Below, piece after piece: positions 1 to 5,830 of a stretch of 5,852 nt of DNA. The position numbers and the translations under genes are program-made. This DNA is from Lachnospiraceae bacterium (GTDB lineage: Bacteria > Bacillota_A > Clostridia > Lachnospirales > Lachnospiraceae). Below the pieces are notes generated by a model. It was not told the origin of the DNA. It did no database searches and saw only the letters and a program-made list of their open reading frames with translations. The DNA lies in the NCBI GenBank assembly GCA_017613055.1, contig JAGAES010000087.1, positions 1 through 5,852 of the forward strand, read 5' to 3'. The stretch's first letter is position 1, and every line of letters begins with the position of its first letter.

Positions 1-927
1 ATCCGCGCTGTCGTCAAGCTTTCTCCGGACGTCCTTCGTGCGGATCACGATGTGTCTCGGCGTAATGCTTAAAAGCCCTTCCCCGAGAACGATTTCATAC
101 CGGTTCGTCACGTCGGCGCCGCCCTTGTCGAACACCTTTACGCTGACGGAGTTCGGACACTGGCCGACCGTTGTGATGCTTCCGGTAGCTTCCATCTTAA
201 TCTGATGGCCGTCCGCAAGTTTTCCTTCCTCAAGCTTGCATGAAGGGTCGCTTAAAGGCATGCCGTCATATTCTTTTGAGCTGCTTCCCGATACGACGTA
301 AAGCGTCCCGTACTTCACGACGATTTCCCCGTAGACGTAAGTGATATCGTAGCGGTCGGAGACGTCGTTTCCTTCGTCATCTAAGATCAAAGCGGTAAAT
401 GTGTTCTGATACACGCCGGGTTCCTTCACCGTGACAAAGTCGGTCGTCGTAAGATGGTGTCCCTTCGAAATCCGGCCCTTCGCAAGTTTGGCCTGCTCGT
501 GCGTGAACTCGCTGCCGTCATAGATACGGGAAGAGGAATAGCTCTCCACCGTAAGCTTCCGCTTTGTCACTTCAAGCTTGCCGGCATCGATTACGATATC
601 GTACTGATCCGAAACATCCATGCCGCCGCGGTCGTAGATTACGACATCGGCAACGTTGTCGCTCACGCCTGCCCGCGTCTGTTCGCCGCGGACTTCCACA
701 TACAGCGTGTGCTCCTTCGCAAGCGTACCCTTTTCGAGAATCCACTCGTCGCAGGTAAGCGGCTTGCCGTCATATTCTTTTTCGTCGGAACCGGTCCGGA
801 TGACAATCTGCGTCTTCCTCAGATGGAAGCTTCCCGAGGCGATGATTGCCGTCAGAATGATCATCAGGGCAAGCAGTGCCACGCACAGACCACCGACTAT
901 GTAGACCGGTGTTTTCTTCTTCTTCAT
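1..927 (-). CDS. Membrane-anchored surface protein with YDG/MBG-like tandem repeats (3' end cut by window)
   Basis: Open from the ATG at 927 to the window edge: 309 codons, no stop, so the C-terminus is missing. The start follows a GAGGGGG ribosome site at 933-939 that overlaps the stop of the preceding AAA+ gene, suggesting translational coupling. Residues 1-5 are Met-Lys4. A hydrophobic segment (about 8-30) follows with no lipobox or clear cleavage site, so it is probably a single-pass anchor with a short cytoplasmic N-terminus and an extracellular remainder. The outer part is tandem repeats: YDG lies at 52-54, 136-138 and 220-222, and D-V-(S/T)-(D/N)-x-Y-(D/E) at 104-110, 188-194 and 272-278, an exact 84-residue period. 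A fourth, diverged unit starts near 288 with LDD where YDG is expected. Such repeats resemble the YDG/MBG beta-sandwich modules of bacterial surface proteins. Family assignment is from motif memory; ligand and function are unknown. A role as outward-facing stalk or sensor of this operon is inference. Confidence 0.85.
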   Translation of the reverse strand, partial: MKKKKTPVYIVGGLCVALLALMIILTAIIASGSFHLRKTQIVIRTGSDEKEYDGKPLTCDEWILEKGTLAKEHTLYVEVRGEQTRAGVSDNVADVVIYDRGGMDVSDQYDIVIDAGKLEVTKRKLTVESYSSSRIYDGSEFTHEQAKLAKGRISKGHHLTTTDFVTVKEPGVYQNTFTALILDDEGNDVSDRYDITYVYGEIVVKYGTLYVVSGSSSKEYDGMPLSDPSCKLEEGKLADGHQIKMEATGSITTVGQCPNSVSVKVFDKGGADVTNRYEIVLGEGLLSITPRHIVIRTKDVRRKLDDSAD

Positions 928-932
928 AAAAT

Positions 933-939
933 CCCCCTC
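933..939 (-). promoter_or_regulatory. Ribosome binding site of the YDG-repeat gene, overlapping the upstream stop codon
   Basis: GAGGGGG on the minus strand, 5 nt before the ATG at 927. It shares two bases with the TGA stop (938-940) of the AAA+ gene upstream, so ribosomes ending that gene sit on this site. Confidence 0.7.
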
Positions 940-2299
940 AGGATGCGAGCTGCCGCAGGAAATGCAGATAGCTGCGGCACAAAGGCATCTGTTCTTCTTC
1001 GTACAGTTCGCTCAGTTTCTCTTCGAGCACGGCGCTGGCTTTCGCCATAATCGCCGGATTCTGGCCCTCGAGCTTCCGGAATACTTTCTTCATCAGGAAA
1101 TCGTCGAGCGCGTCCTCTTCGGTACCGCCGGAGACGATGAATACCGAAACGTACTCTTCCATCTGTTTTCGGATACGGTTACCGTAAGTGATATGGAAAT
1201 TGTCCATCAGGCAGCGGTCAATCTCCGCCACCTTACGCCGGTTTTCGCCCGACATCGAAACCGTCTTCTTGGCGCTTTCGATAAGCTTCCGGAAGTACGA
1301 ATACGACATCCGGATGCCGGCGGACTGCGGCGCGCGGAACGGGTTTGCCTTGCGGTCCAGATTCATGACCATCGCACGGTCGTACACCTTGTCCGAGATG
1401 GCAAATGTGGAGTCGTCGTTGTTCGCCGTGCCGATGAACCACACATTTTCCGGAATAAGAAAACGGCCGTCCTTGAAAAGCTTCGGGTCCTGCGGCCAGG
1501 AATCCGAGGTCATGTCGAGGAAACGGTTGTCCTCGCTCAGTTCCATCAGCGAAAGGAAATCTGCGAAGTAGTACTCCACCCGCGCGATATTCATCTCGTC
1601 AAGCACGATTACGTTGACTTCGTCGTTGTAACGTGCCTCGTATAGCTTCTTCAAAAGCGCGCTCTCGCTGAACTGCTTCGTGAATTCGTTGAAATAACCG
1701 ATGACGTCGGCGCGTTCCTTCCACATCGGCTGCACCGAGATGACCGTCGAACGGTTGCCGAGGTAATCGCCGAACGCAGTCGCAAGCGAGGTCTTACCGG
1801 TACCGGACAGTCCCTGCATGACCATCAGGTGCGAAACGGCGAAACCGGATACGAATCTCCGGATGTCCTCAATGTCATAGTAAAGCTGCAGATTGGCGGC
1901 CGCGTAGTTGCGGAAATCCTTGCAGATCCACGCAAGGCTGATGCCGACCTGGTAAGGCGTCGCCGGACGGCCTTCCATCTCGCGGTCGGTCGCGCAGAGC
2001 GCACGGAAACGGATTCCGTCGTCCTTTTCCTTCTTCTTTGCGAACAATGTGAAGCCCACCTTGTCGCGTACCAGAATTACAGTCAGCACAATCAGTGCAA
2101 CAGGCAGCAGCAGTGCCAGAAGGAGCACCAGGTACACGGTCTCGGAGTGCACCCAGGTTCCCTCACCGAATACCTCCGAAAGTGTTTCGCCGTCATTGTT
2201 CGTGATGCCGTACAGGATGAGAATCACCTGTATCAGCGAAACCGCGCCGATGACCAGAAACAGCCGGAGATAGGAAAATCCTTTTTGTTCCTCTCTCAT
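938..2299 (-). CDS. Membrane-anchored McrB-like AAA+ ATPase, second paralogue (453 aa, two TM segments)
   Basis: The start is set at the ATG at 2299, preceded by AAGGAG at 2305-2310 and overlapping the previous stop as ATGA. An in-frame ATG at 2320 lacks a comparable site. Two hydrophobic helices (about 11-30 and 55-77) flank a short loop, predicting N-terminus and ATPase inside and the loop outside. A linker (about 80-120) leads to the AAA+ domain: Walker A GLSGTGKT at 163-170, Walker B VIVLDEMN at 230-237 followed by IAR, sensor-1 region GTANNDDS at 290-297, candidate arginine finger Arg308 or Arg315, and GNRIR at 373-377 in the helical lid. DEMN-x-AR followed by VEYYFADFL is typical of McrB and related AAA_5 ATPases. 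The McrB guanine-specificity tetrad NTAD is replaced by NNDD, so nucleotide preference is open. The core is about 78% identical without gaps to the AAA+ gene at 3835-5139. A mixed ring with that protein, and a remodelling role, are inference; the substrate is unknown. Confidence 0.92.
   Translation of the reverse strand: MREEQKGFSYLRLFLVIGAVSLIQVILILYGITNNDGETLSEVFGEGTWVHSETVYLVLLLALLLPVALIVLTVILVRDKVGFTLFAKKKEKDDGIRFRALCATDREMEGRPATPYQVGISLAWICKDFRNYAAANLQLYYDIEDIRRFVSGFAVSHLMVMQGLSGTGKTSLATAFGDYLGNRSTVISVQPMWKERADVIGYFNEFTKQFSESALLKKLYEARYNDEVNVIVLDEMNIARVEYYFADFLSLMELSEDNRFLDMTSDSWPQDPKLFKDGRFLIPENVWFIGTANNDDSTFAISDKVYDRAMVMNLDRKANPFRAPQSAGIRMSYSYFRKLIESAKKTVSMSGENRRKVAEIDRCLMDNFHITYGNRIRKQMEEYVSVFIVSGGTEEDALDDFLMKKVFRKLEGQNPAIMAKASAVLEEKLSELYEEEQMPLCRSYLHFLRQLAS
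1346..1927. repeat. Direct repeat copy 1: ATPase-core segment of the second AAA+ gene
   Basis: This 582-base segment encodes residues 125-318 of the 453-aa AAA+ protein. It aligns without gaps to 4243-4824 (about 152 of 194 residues identical by hand count). Parts are nearly identical in DNA: 1675-1735 matches 4572-4632 at 58 of 61 bases. It is a gene duplication, not a mobile repeat. Confidence 0.85.
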
Positions 2300-3819
2300 T
2301 GTTTCTCCTTCTTTCCCCACAGGATCCGTCTGCGGATCTTCTTCTTTGCTTTCTTCCAGTTACTGCGGTATATGCGCTCAAGCGCGTCCCGCTCCTTTTC
2401 AAGTTCCAAAAAGGCATCCCGGTCGGAGAAATCCTCCCCCTTGTTGACGCCGTATTCTTCCATCATGCCGAGCATCCGGGCATGGTAGACGCGGGACCGT
2501 TCGGTTTCTTCCGAAAGCCGTCTTCGAAGCTCGTTCACTTCCGCGACCAGCTTCTCCTGGCGGAGCCGCTCCTCGTTCTGCACCATGTCGGCGCGGCGGT
2601 TTGCTTCGCTTGTCTCCTTGCGGAAACGTTCCATCGTATCGCGGATTTCCGACTCGCGCTCCTCCGCCGCGGCAGCCGCATTACGGTAGGTGTCGGTCTT
2701 CGAAACCTCGCCCTTAAGCGCCGCAATCTGCTCCTCGCGGATCCGGATTTCATCATCCAGGACCTGAAGGAAATCCTCTGCGTTCATCTCCCCGCCCGGA
2801 AGCCCTGCCCGCAGTGCCTGAAGCCTTGCCTCTCGCGCCAGGAACTCTTCCACGCGCTTCTGTTCCTCCTCGGCGCGGTAACGCTCCTCGAGCTCGTCTG
2901 CAGCGTTCTTCCCGTACTTATAATTCAGGTACATCGCGGTCATCATCAGCTCGGTGATCTCGCGTTCCATCGCTTCCGAGAAAGGCGCCTGCGCGTTCTC
3001 GTGACGGTTTAACGTAAAGCCGTCCCCGGTGTAGGTGCTTAAGAAATCATAAAGCGCGACAACCTCTTTGAAATGCACATCCATGCGGAGCACGTTCGTC
3101 CGCGTAATCGGCGGGGTTACCATCGGGGCAAATGACACTTCCTTCATCAAAGGCATCGCAAGAAGGACCGCTACCGCGCTGACCGCGTTCTCGATCCTGG
3201 CTACCTTTCTCGCCGTCTTCTCCTCCTCTTCGGTCATGCCTGCCGACTGGTCGGAAAGCTTCGCCTCGAAGGAAACCTTGCGTCCCTCCATGCGGAGGTC
3301 CTTCTTGAAGGTCATGTCCGAACTCCGCTCGTTCCATGCCTTCACAATCCGGAAATAACGGTAATCGAGAAAGTCTCTCGTATAGCAGAGCACCATGTAA
3401 AGGACACGGTTCTCATAAACCGCGTAGTTGCTCTCGTTTTCGTATACTTTCAGCTTGTCCGGAATCAGGTCGTCGCCCTCGTCCGGAACGTGTGTAATCA
3501 TCTCGCTGTGACGCGCGAGATGCTCGACCGAGGCGCGGGACACCTTGCGTACGCGTTCAATCGGCGTCACATTTCCCTCGGATTTGATAAACTGCCGGTC
3601 CTCGCGGATGGCGGCTTCAAGATGCGGCAGCGAACGCTCAATCCGGTCAATCCATTCGTCGTCGATCGTGACGTCGAAATAGACCGACGAAAGCCGTTCT
3701 TCCGCACGGTTGCTTTTCGCAATCAGCGTGCGGAGCCGCGTCGTTTCTTTCGTATCGGTTAATTCCGCCGCAAAGCGTTTCGCAGCGCGGTGGTACTGGT
3801 CCATAGTCGTGTGGCTCAT
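2296..3819 (-). CDS. DUF2357-like coiled-coil protein with basic tail (507 aa)
   Basis: The ATG at 3819 follows an AGGAGG (3831-3836, 11 nt spacing) that overlaps the TAG of the AAA+ gene upstream. An ATG five codons further in is a possible alternative. Residues about 40-300 form a globular body. EDRQFIKSE (73-81), YENRVLYMVL (135-144) and TRTNVLRMDVHFKEVVALYDFL (239-260) recall the DUF2357 family, which commonly neighbours McrB-type ATPases; I recognise this from pattern, not from a search. From about 305 to 445 the chain is rich in Glu, Arg, Lys and Ala with heptad character, broken near 338-350 by a Gly/Pro turn, indicating coiled coils. The end (about 487-507) is strongly basic with one Trp. 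No convincing PD-(D/E)xK nuclease core is seen; EAK at 185-187 is only a weak fragment. No clear membrane helix; 212-226 is hydrophobic but short. Lying between two ATPase genes, it is probably their cytosolic partner, perhaps in the McrC position; this is inference. Confidence 0.85.
   Translation of the reverse strand: MSHTTMDQYHRAAKRFAAELTDTKETTRLRTLIAKSNRAEERLSSVYFDVTIDDEWIDRIERSLPHLEAAIREDRQFIKSEGNVTPIERVRKVSRASVEHLARHSEMITHVPDEGDDLIPDKLKVYENESNYAVYENRVLYMVLCYTRDFLDYRYFRIVKAWNERSSDMTFKKDLRMEGRKVSFEAKLSDQSAGMTEEEEKTARKVARIENAVSAVAVLLAMPLMKEVSFAPMVTPPITRTNVLRMDVHFKEVVALYDFLSTYTGDGFTLNRHENAQAPFSEAMEREITELMMTAMYLNYKYGKNAADELEERYRAEEEQKRVEEFLAREARLQALRAGLPGGEMNAEDFLQVLDDEIRIREEQIAALKGEVSKTDTYRNAAAAAEERESEIRDTMERFRKETSEANRRADMVQNEERLRQEKLVAEVNELRRRLSEETERSRVYHARMLGMMEEYGVNKGEDFSDRDAFLELEKERDALERIYRSNWKKAKKKIRRRILWGKKEKQ
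2305..2310 (-). promoter_or_regulatory. Ribosome binding site that fixes the start of the 453-aa AAA+ gene
   Basis: AAGGAG, 5 nt upstream of the ATG at 2299 and inside the end of the preceding gene. It favours this ATG over the in-frame ATG at 2320 and gives an ATGA stop-start overlap. Confidence 0.75.
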
Positions 3820-3830
3820 ACTTCCGTCGC

Positions 3831-3836
3831 CCTCCT
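3831..3836 (-). promoter_or_regulatory. Ribosome binding site of the DUF2357-like gene
   Basis: AGGAGG overlapping the TAG stop (3835-3837) of the preceding AAA+ gene. The spacing to the ATG at 3819 is long (11 nt). The shared bases suggest coupled translation. Confidence 0.65.
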
Positions 3837-5139
3837 ACTGGGAGTTCCTGCGGAGACGCTCAAGGCTGTCTCTGCAAAGAGGCATACGGTCCGCACCGAA
3901 CACGGACGCAAACAGTCCTTCCATCTCATCCATACCGTAACGGATGACAACCGGGCTCAAGCCGTCCAACTTCCGAAGTACCTTCTTCGAAAGCAGGTCG
4001 TCAACGGCCTCCTCCTCGCTTCCGCCGCACGCCATGTAAACCGGAATGTACTCCTCCATCTGGCGGCGGATACGGTTTCCGTAGGTGATGCGGTAACGTT
4101 CGGTCAGGAAATTATCGACGGCGGCAATCTTCGCGCGCATCTCATCCGATAACCGGAACATCTGCTTCGCCTGCTGCACAAGAGCCGCAAAATGCCTAAA
4201 GGAAACCTTGTCGCCGTTATTGTAACTCGGCTCGAAGAAATCCGCCTTACGGTCAAGGTTCATTACCATCGCACGGTCATATACCTTATCGGAGATGGCA
4301 AACGTGGAATCGTCGTTGTTCGCCGTGCCGACGAACCAGACGTTCTCGGGAATGCGAAGCATCCCGTGCTCGAACAGTCTCGGGTCATCCGGCCATGTGT
4401 CCGAAACGACTTCGAGATAACGGTTCTGCGGATTTAATTCCATCTGGGACAGGAAATCCGCAAAGTAATACTCGACGCGGGCGATATTCATCTCATCAAG
4501 CACAATGACGTAGATTTCGTCCGTGTAGCGCGCTTCGTAAAGCTTCTTGAGAAGCGTTCCTTCGCTGAAACGCTTCGTGAATTCGTTGAAATAACCGATA
4601 ATGTCGGAGCGTTCCTTCCACATCGGCTGCACGGAAATAACGGTCGAATGGTTCTTCAGGTAATCGCCGAAGGCTGTCGCCATCGAAGTCTTACCGGTAC
4701 CGGACAGACCCTGCATGACAACGAGGTGCGATACGCCGAGGCCGGCGACGAACTTGCGCACGTCCTCCTCGCTGTAGTAAAGGCCGAGCTGCGACGCCGC
4801 AAAATCCCGGAAATTCTTGCAGATTCCGGCAAGCGTGATGCGGTTATTGTAAACCGGCGGCTCGTAAGAGCCCATCTCCATGTCGGTCTGCACGAGCGAA
4901 TGGAAGCGGGACGTAATTCCGTCCTCCTCAATCGGGTTGCCGTTTTCGTCGTAACGGACCGCTGCGCCCTGCGCGTTCGTCTTCTTCTCCGTGTTCACCA
5001 TGATGAGCACGGTCGCAATCAGCGCGGCGATGCACAAAAACAGTGTTACAAAGTAAATCGTGATGGCAGTTCCCGACGAAAGGAACTCCCACAGGGAATC
5101 AAAAAAGGTGCCTAATATCAGGCTGTTTTCAGATATCAT
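3835..5139 (-). CDS. Membrane-anchored McrB-like AAA+ ATPase, first paralogue (434 aa, one TM segment)
   Basis: First gene of the operon. The frame stays open upstream to 5379, but that would run through a tRNA gene and a terminator. The ATG at 5139 has GGAGG five nt upstream and is the real start. Residues 1-20 may form an amphipathic helix. One hydrophobic segment (about 24-48) is followed by NTEKK, placing the ATPase in the cytoplasm. After a variable linker comes the AAA+ domain: Walker A GLSGTGKT at 144-151, Walker B VIVLDEMN at 211-218, sensor-1 region GTANNDDS at 271-278, candidate arginine finger Arg289 or Arg296, and GNRIR at 354-358. The McrB-type DEMN-x-AR signature is present, with NNDD in place of NTAD. 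All catalytic motifs are intact in both paralogues, so neither looks like a dead subunit. They differ mainly in the membrane anchor, linker and C-terminal helices. Membrane-tethered ring ATPase is the safe call; the substrate and the choice of ATP or GTP are unknown. Confidence 0.92.
   Translation of the reverse strand: MISENSLILGTFFDSLWEFLSSGTAITIYFVTLFLCIAALIATVLIMVNTEKKTNAQGAAVRYDENGNPIEEDGITSRFHSLVQTDMEMGSYEPPVYNNRITLAGICKNFRDFAASQLGLYYSEEDVRKFVAGLGVSHLVVMQGLSGTGKTSMATAFGDYLKNHSTVISVQPMWKERSDIIGYFNEFTKRFSEGTLLKKLYEARYTDEIYVIVLDEMNIARVEYYFADFLSQMELNPQNRYLEVVSDTWPDDPRLFEHGMLRIPENVWFVGTANNDDSTFAISDKVYDRAMVMNLDRKADFFEPSYNNGDKVSFRHFAALVQQAKQMFRLSDEMRAKIAAVDNFLTERYRITYGNRIRRQMEEYIPVYMACGGSEEEAVDDLLSKKVLRKLDGLSPVVIRYGMDEMEGLFASVFGADRMPLCRDSLERLRRNSQ
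4243..4824. repeat. Direct repeat copy 2: ATPase-core segment of the first AAA+ gene
   Basis: Partner of the 1346-1927 segment, encoding residues 106-299 of the 434-aa AAA+ protein, in the same orientation and about 2.9 kb away. Recombination between the copies would remove the DUF2357-like gene and fuse the two ATPases. Confidence 0.85.
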
Positions 5140-5144
5140 CTTGT

Positions 5145-5149
5145 CCTCC
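5145..5149 (-). promoter_or_regulatory. Ribosome binding site that fixes the start of the 434-aa AAA+ gene
   Basis: GGAGG five nt upstream of the ATG at 5139. It settles the start in a frame that otherwise stays open into the tRNA gene. Confidence 0.8.
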
Positions 5150-5156
5150 GCACACC

Positions 5157-5170
5157 GGCGTTCAAACGCC
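5157..5170. promoter_or_regulatory. Inverted repeat in the operon leader (possible operator or small hairpin)
   Basis: GGCGTT-CA-AACGCC, six-base arms around a two-base centre. It lies in the predicted 5' untranslated leader, 7 bases upstream of the GGAGG site of the first AAA+ gene. A two-base loop is too tight for a full hairpin, so a protein-binding palindrome or a shorter stem is more likely. The role is unproven and a chance occurrence is possible. Confidence 0.35.
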
Positions 5171-5219
5171 TTAATAATCGCATTCCGCTCCCGTTTGGGC
5201 ACAAAATGCCACAAAATAC

Positions 5220-5248
5220 AGTATAGCAGAAAAACCGCATTTTTACAA
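5220..5248 (-). promoter_or_regulatory. Sigma-A-type promoter of the four-gene operon
   Basis: On the minus strand: -35 TTGTAA (5243-5248), 17-base spacer, -10 TATACT (5220-5225) preceded by TGC as a TG-extended -10. Predicted start near 5213, giving a leader of about 75 nt. It begins two bases after the T-run of the tRNA terminator, so the operon is transcribed independently of the tRNA. Confidence 0.75.
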
Positions 5249-5249
5249 C

Positions 5250-5282
5250 AAAAAACCTCTTCCGTCATACGACGAAAGAGGT
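5250..5282 (-). terminator. Intrinsic terminator after the tRNA-Leu gene
   Basis: A 12-bp stem (5255-5266 with 5271-5282, one G-U pair) with a GTAT loop, followed on the minus strand by a run of T. It starts 7 nt after the tRNA 3' end and would stop read-through into the AAA+ operon. Confidence 0.9.
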
Positions 5283-5288
5283 CTTCGC

Positions 5289-5371
5289 TGCGGACTACGG
5301 GACTTGAACCCGAACGCACTATGTGCACATGATCCTTAGTCATGCCTGTCTGCCAATTCCAGCAAGTCCGC
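5289..5371 (-). tRNA. tRNA-Leu with anticodon AAG
   Basis: An 83-nt cloverleaf. The 7-bp acceptor GCGGACT/AGTCCGC is fully paired, with discriminator A73. The D-arm CTG/CAG has the GAATTGGCAGA loop typical of bacterial leucine tRNAs. The anticodon stem CATGA/TCATG encloses loop CTAAGGA, giving anticodon AAG and G37. There is a long variable arm with GCAC/GTGC stem and T-loop TTCAAGT. The first T-stem pair (49-65) is a T-T mismatch; the other four pair. CCA is not encoded (GCG follows A73) and must be added by the CCA enzyme. AAG reads CUU, and also CUC and CUA if A34 is deaminated to inosine. A34 is rare in bacterial tRNAs other than tRNA-Arg(ACG). The class is well supported by the long arm, A73 and D-loop; the anticodon follows from the only good five-pair stem. 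Confidence 0.93.
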
Positions 5372-5406
5372 ATTCTCATGTAAGGATTGTCCTAACACGC
5401 TTGCTT

Positions 5407-5435
5407 ATACTATCACGAGTTTCGGAAAATGTCAA
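5407..5435 (-). promoter_or_regulatory. Sigma-A-type promoter of the tRNA-Leu gene
   Basis: Perfect -35 TTGACA (5430-5435), 17-base spacer, and -10 TAGTAT (5407-5412) preceded by TGA, a TG-extended -10. Predicted start near 5400, about 29 nt before the mature tRNA 5' end. Confidence 0.8.
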
Positions 5436-5456
5436 TTCCTTTTTCAAAAAAAGTCG

Positions 5457-5488
5457 AAAAAATACCGGAGGACTGACTCCTCCGGTAT
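5457..5488 (-). terminator. Intrinsic terminator of the rpsR operon
   Basis: An 11-bp perfect stem (5462-5472 with 5478-5488), five-base loop, then a T-run on the minus strand. It begins 10 nt after the rpsR stop and closes that operon, so rplI does not follow rpsR directly here. Confidence 0.92.
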
Positions 5489-5498
5489 CGGGTATTCA

Positions 5499-5774
5499 TT
5501 ACTCTACGGTGTAAGGCATAAGAGCGATATGACGGGCTCTCTTGACCGCTACGGTCAGGGCTCTCTGGTGCTTCGCGCAGGTGCCGGTGATTCTTCTCGG
5601 AAGAATCTTGCCGCGCTCGGATACATATCTCTTAAGCTTGTTAACATCCTTGTAATCGATGCCGCTCTCTTCTTTCTCCGTGCAGAATACGCAAACTTTC
5701 TTTCTTCTGCGAACGACTCTCTTTCTCATCGGAGCGTCGCCTCTGTCACCCTTATCGGACTTCTGAAAAGCCAT
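5499..5774 (-). CDS. rpsR: 30S ribosomal protein S18 (91 aa, zinc-cysteine form)
   Basis: S18 binds with S6 to the central domain of 16S rRNA in the platform of the small subunit. The 91-residue length is normal for a clostridial S18. Conserved stretches [27 protein letters not shown] and VKRAR-x-IAL-x-P near the end identify it clearly. CVFC near residues 28-31 together with the Cys of TGTCAKHQ suggests the metal-binding (C+) form, unlike the cysteine-poor S18 of Bacillus subtilis. The ATG at 5774 is chosen because AGGAGG lies at 5784-5789 with 9-nt spacing; an in-frame ATG at 5819 would add 15 unrelated residues. It follows the probable ssb end by 56 nt, as expected for the widespread rpsF-ssb-rpsR operon, and its own terminator follows. 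Confidence 0.98.
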   Translation of the reverse strand: MAFQKSDKGDRGDAPMRKRVVRRRKKVCVFCTEKEESGIDYKDVNKLKRYVSERGKILPRRITGTCAKHQRALTVAVKRARHIALMPYTVE

Positions 5775-5783
5775 TTCGGTGTA

Positions 5784-5789
5784 CCTCCT
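5784..5789 (-). promoter_or_regulatory. Ribosome binding site that fixes the rpsR start
   Basis: Perfect AGGAGG, 9 nt before the ATG at 5774. It excludes the longer in-frame start at 5819. Confidence 0.85.
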
Positions 5790-5830
5790 ATCTGATTGTG
5801 TCAGGCTGACGGAATACATCCTATGAATTC

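Noticed and set aside
962..1645. Long open frame on the plus strand (227 codons) opposite the second AAA+ gene
   Set aside because: It lies antisense to a gene with intact AAA+ motifs, has no good ribosome site, and its translation shows no recognisable domain. Similar plus-strand frames occur opposite the other genes and reflect codon bias.
2300..2320. Alternative start of the 453-aa AAA+ protein seven codons earlier
   Set aside because: There is no comparable Shine-Dalgarno before 2320, whereas the ATG at 2299 has AAGGAG at the right distance and an ATGA overlap.
3241..3300. Possible PD-(D/E)xK nuclease signature (Asp174, Glu185-Ala-Lys187) in the coiled-coil protein
   Set aside because: The spacing is short, no hydrophobic strand pattern flanks the residues, and the expected second half of the fold is not seen. 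Recorded only as something to test.
5140..5379. N-terminal extension of the first AAA+ gene up to the ATG at 5379
   Set aside because: It would translate through the tRNA-Leu gene and its terminator and upstream of the operon promoter. The ATG at 5139 has a perfect Shine-Dalgarno and begins a sensible membrane anchor.
5797..5814. Small inverted repeat GTCAG-C-CTGAC between ssb and rpsR
   Set aside because: Five-base arms with a one-base centre and no T-run; too small to call a terminator or operator.
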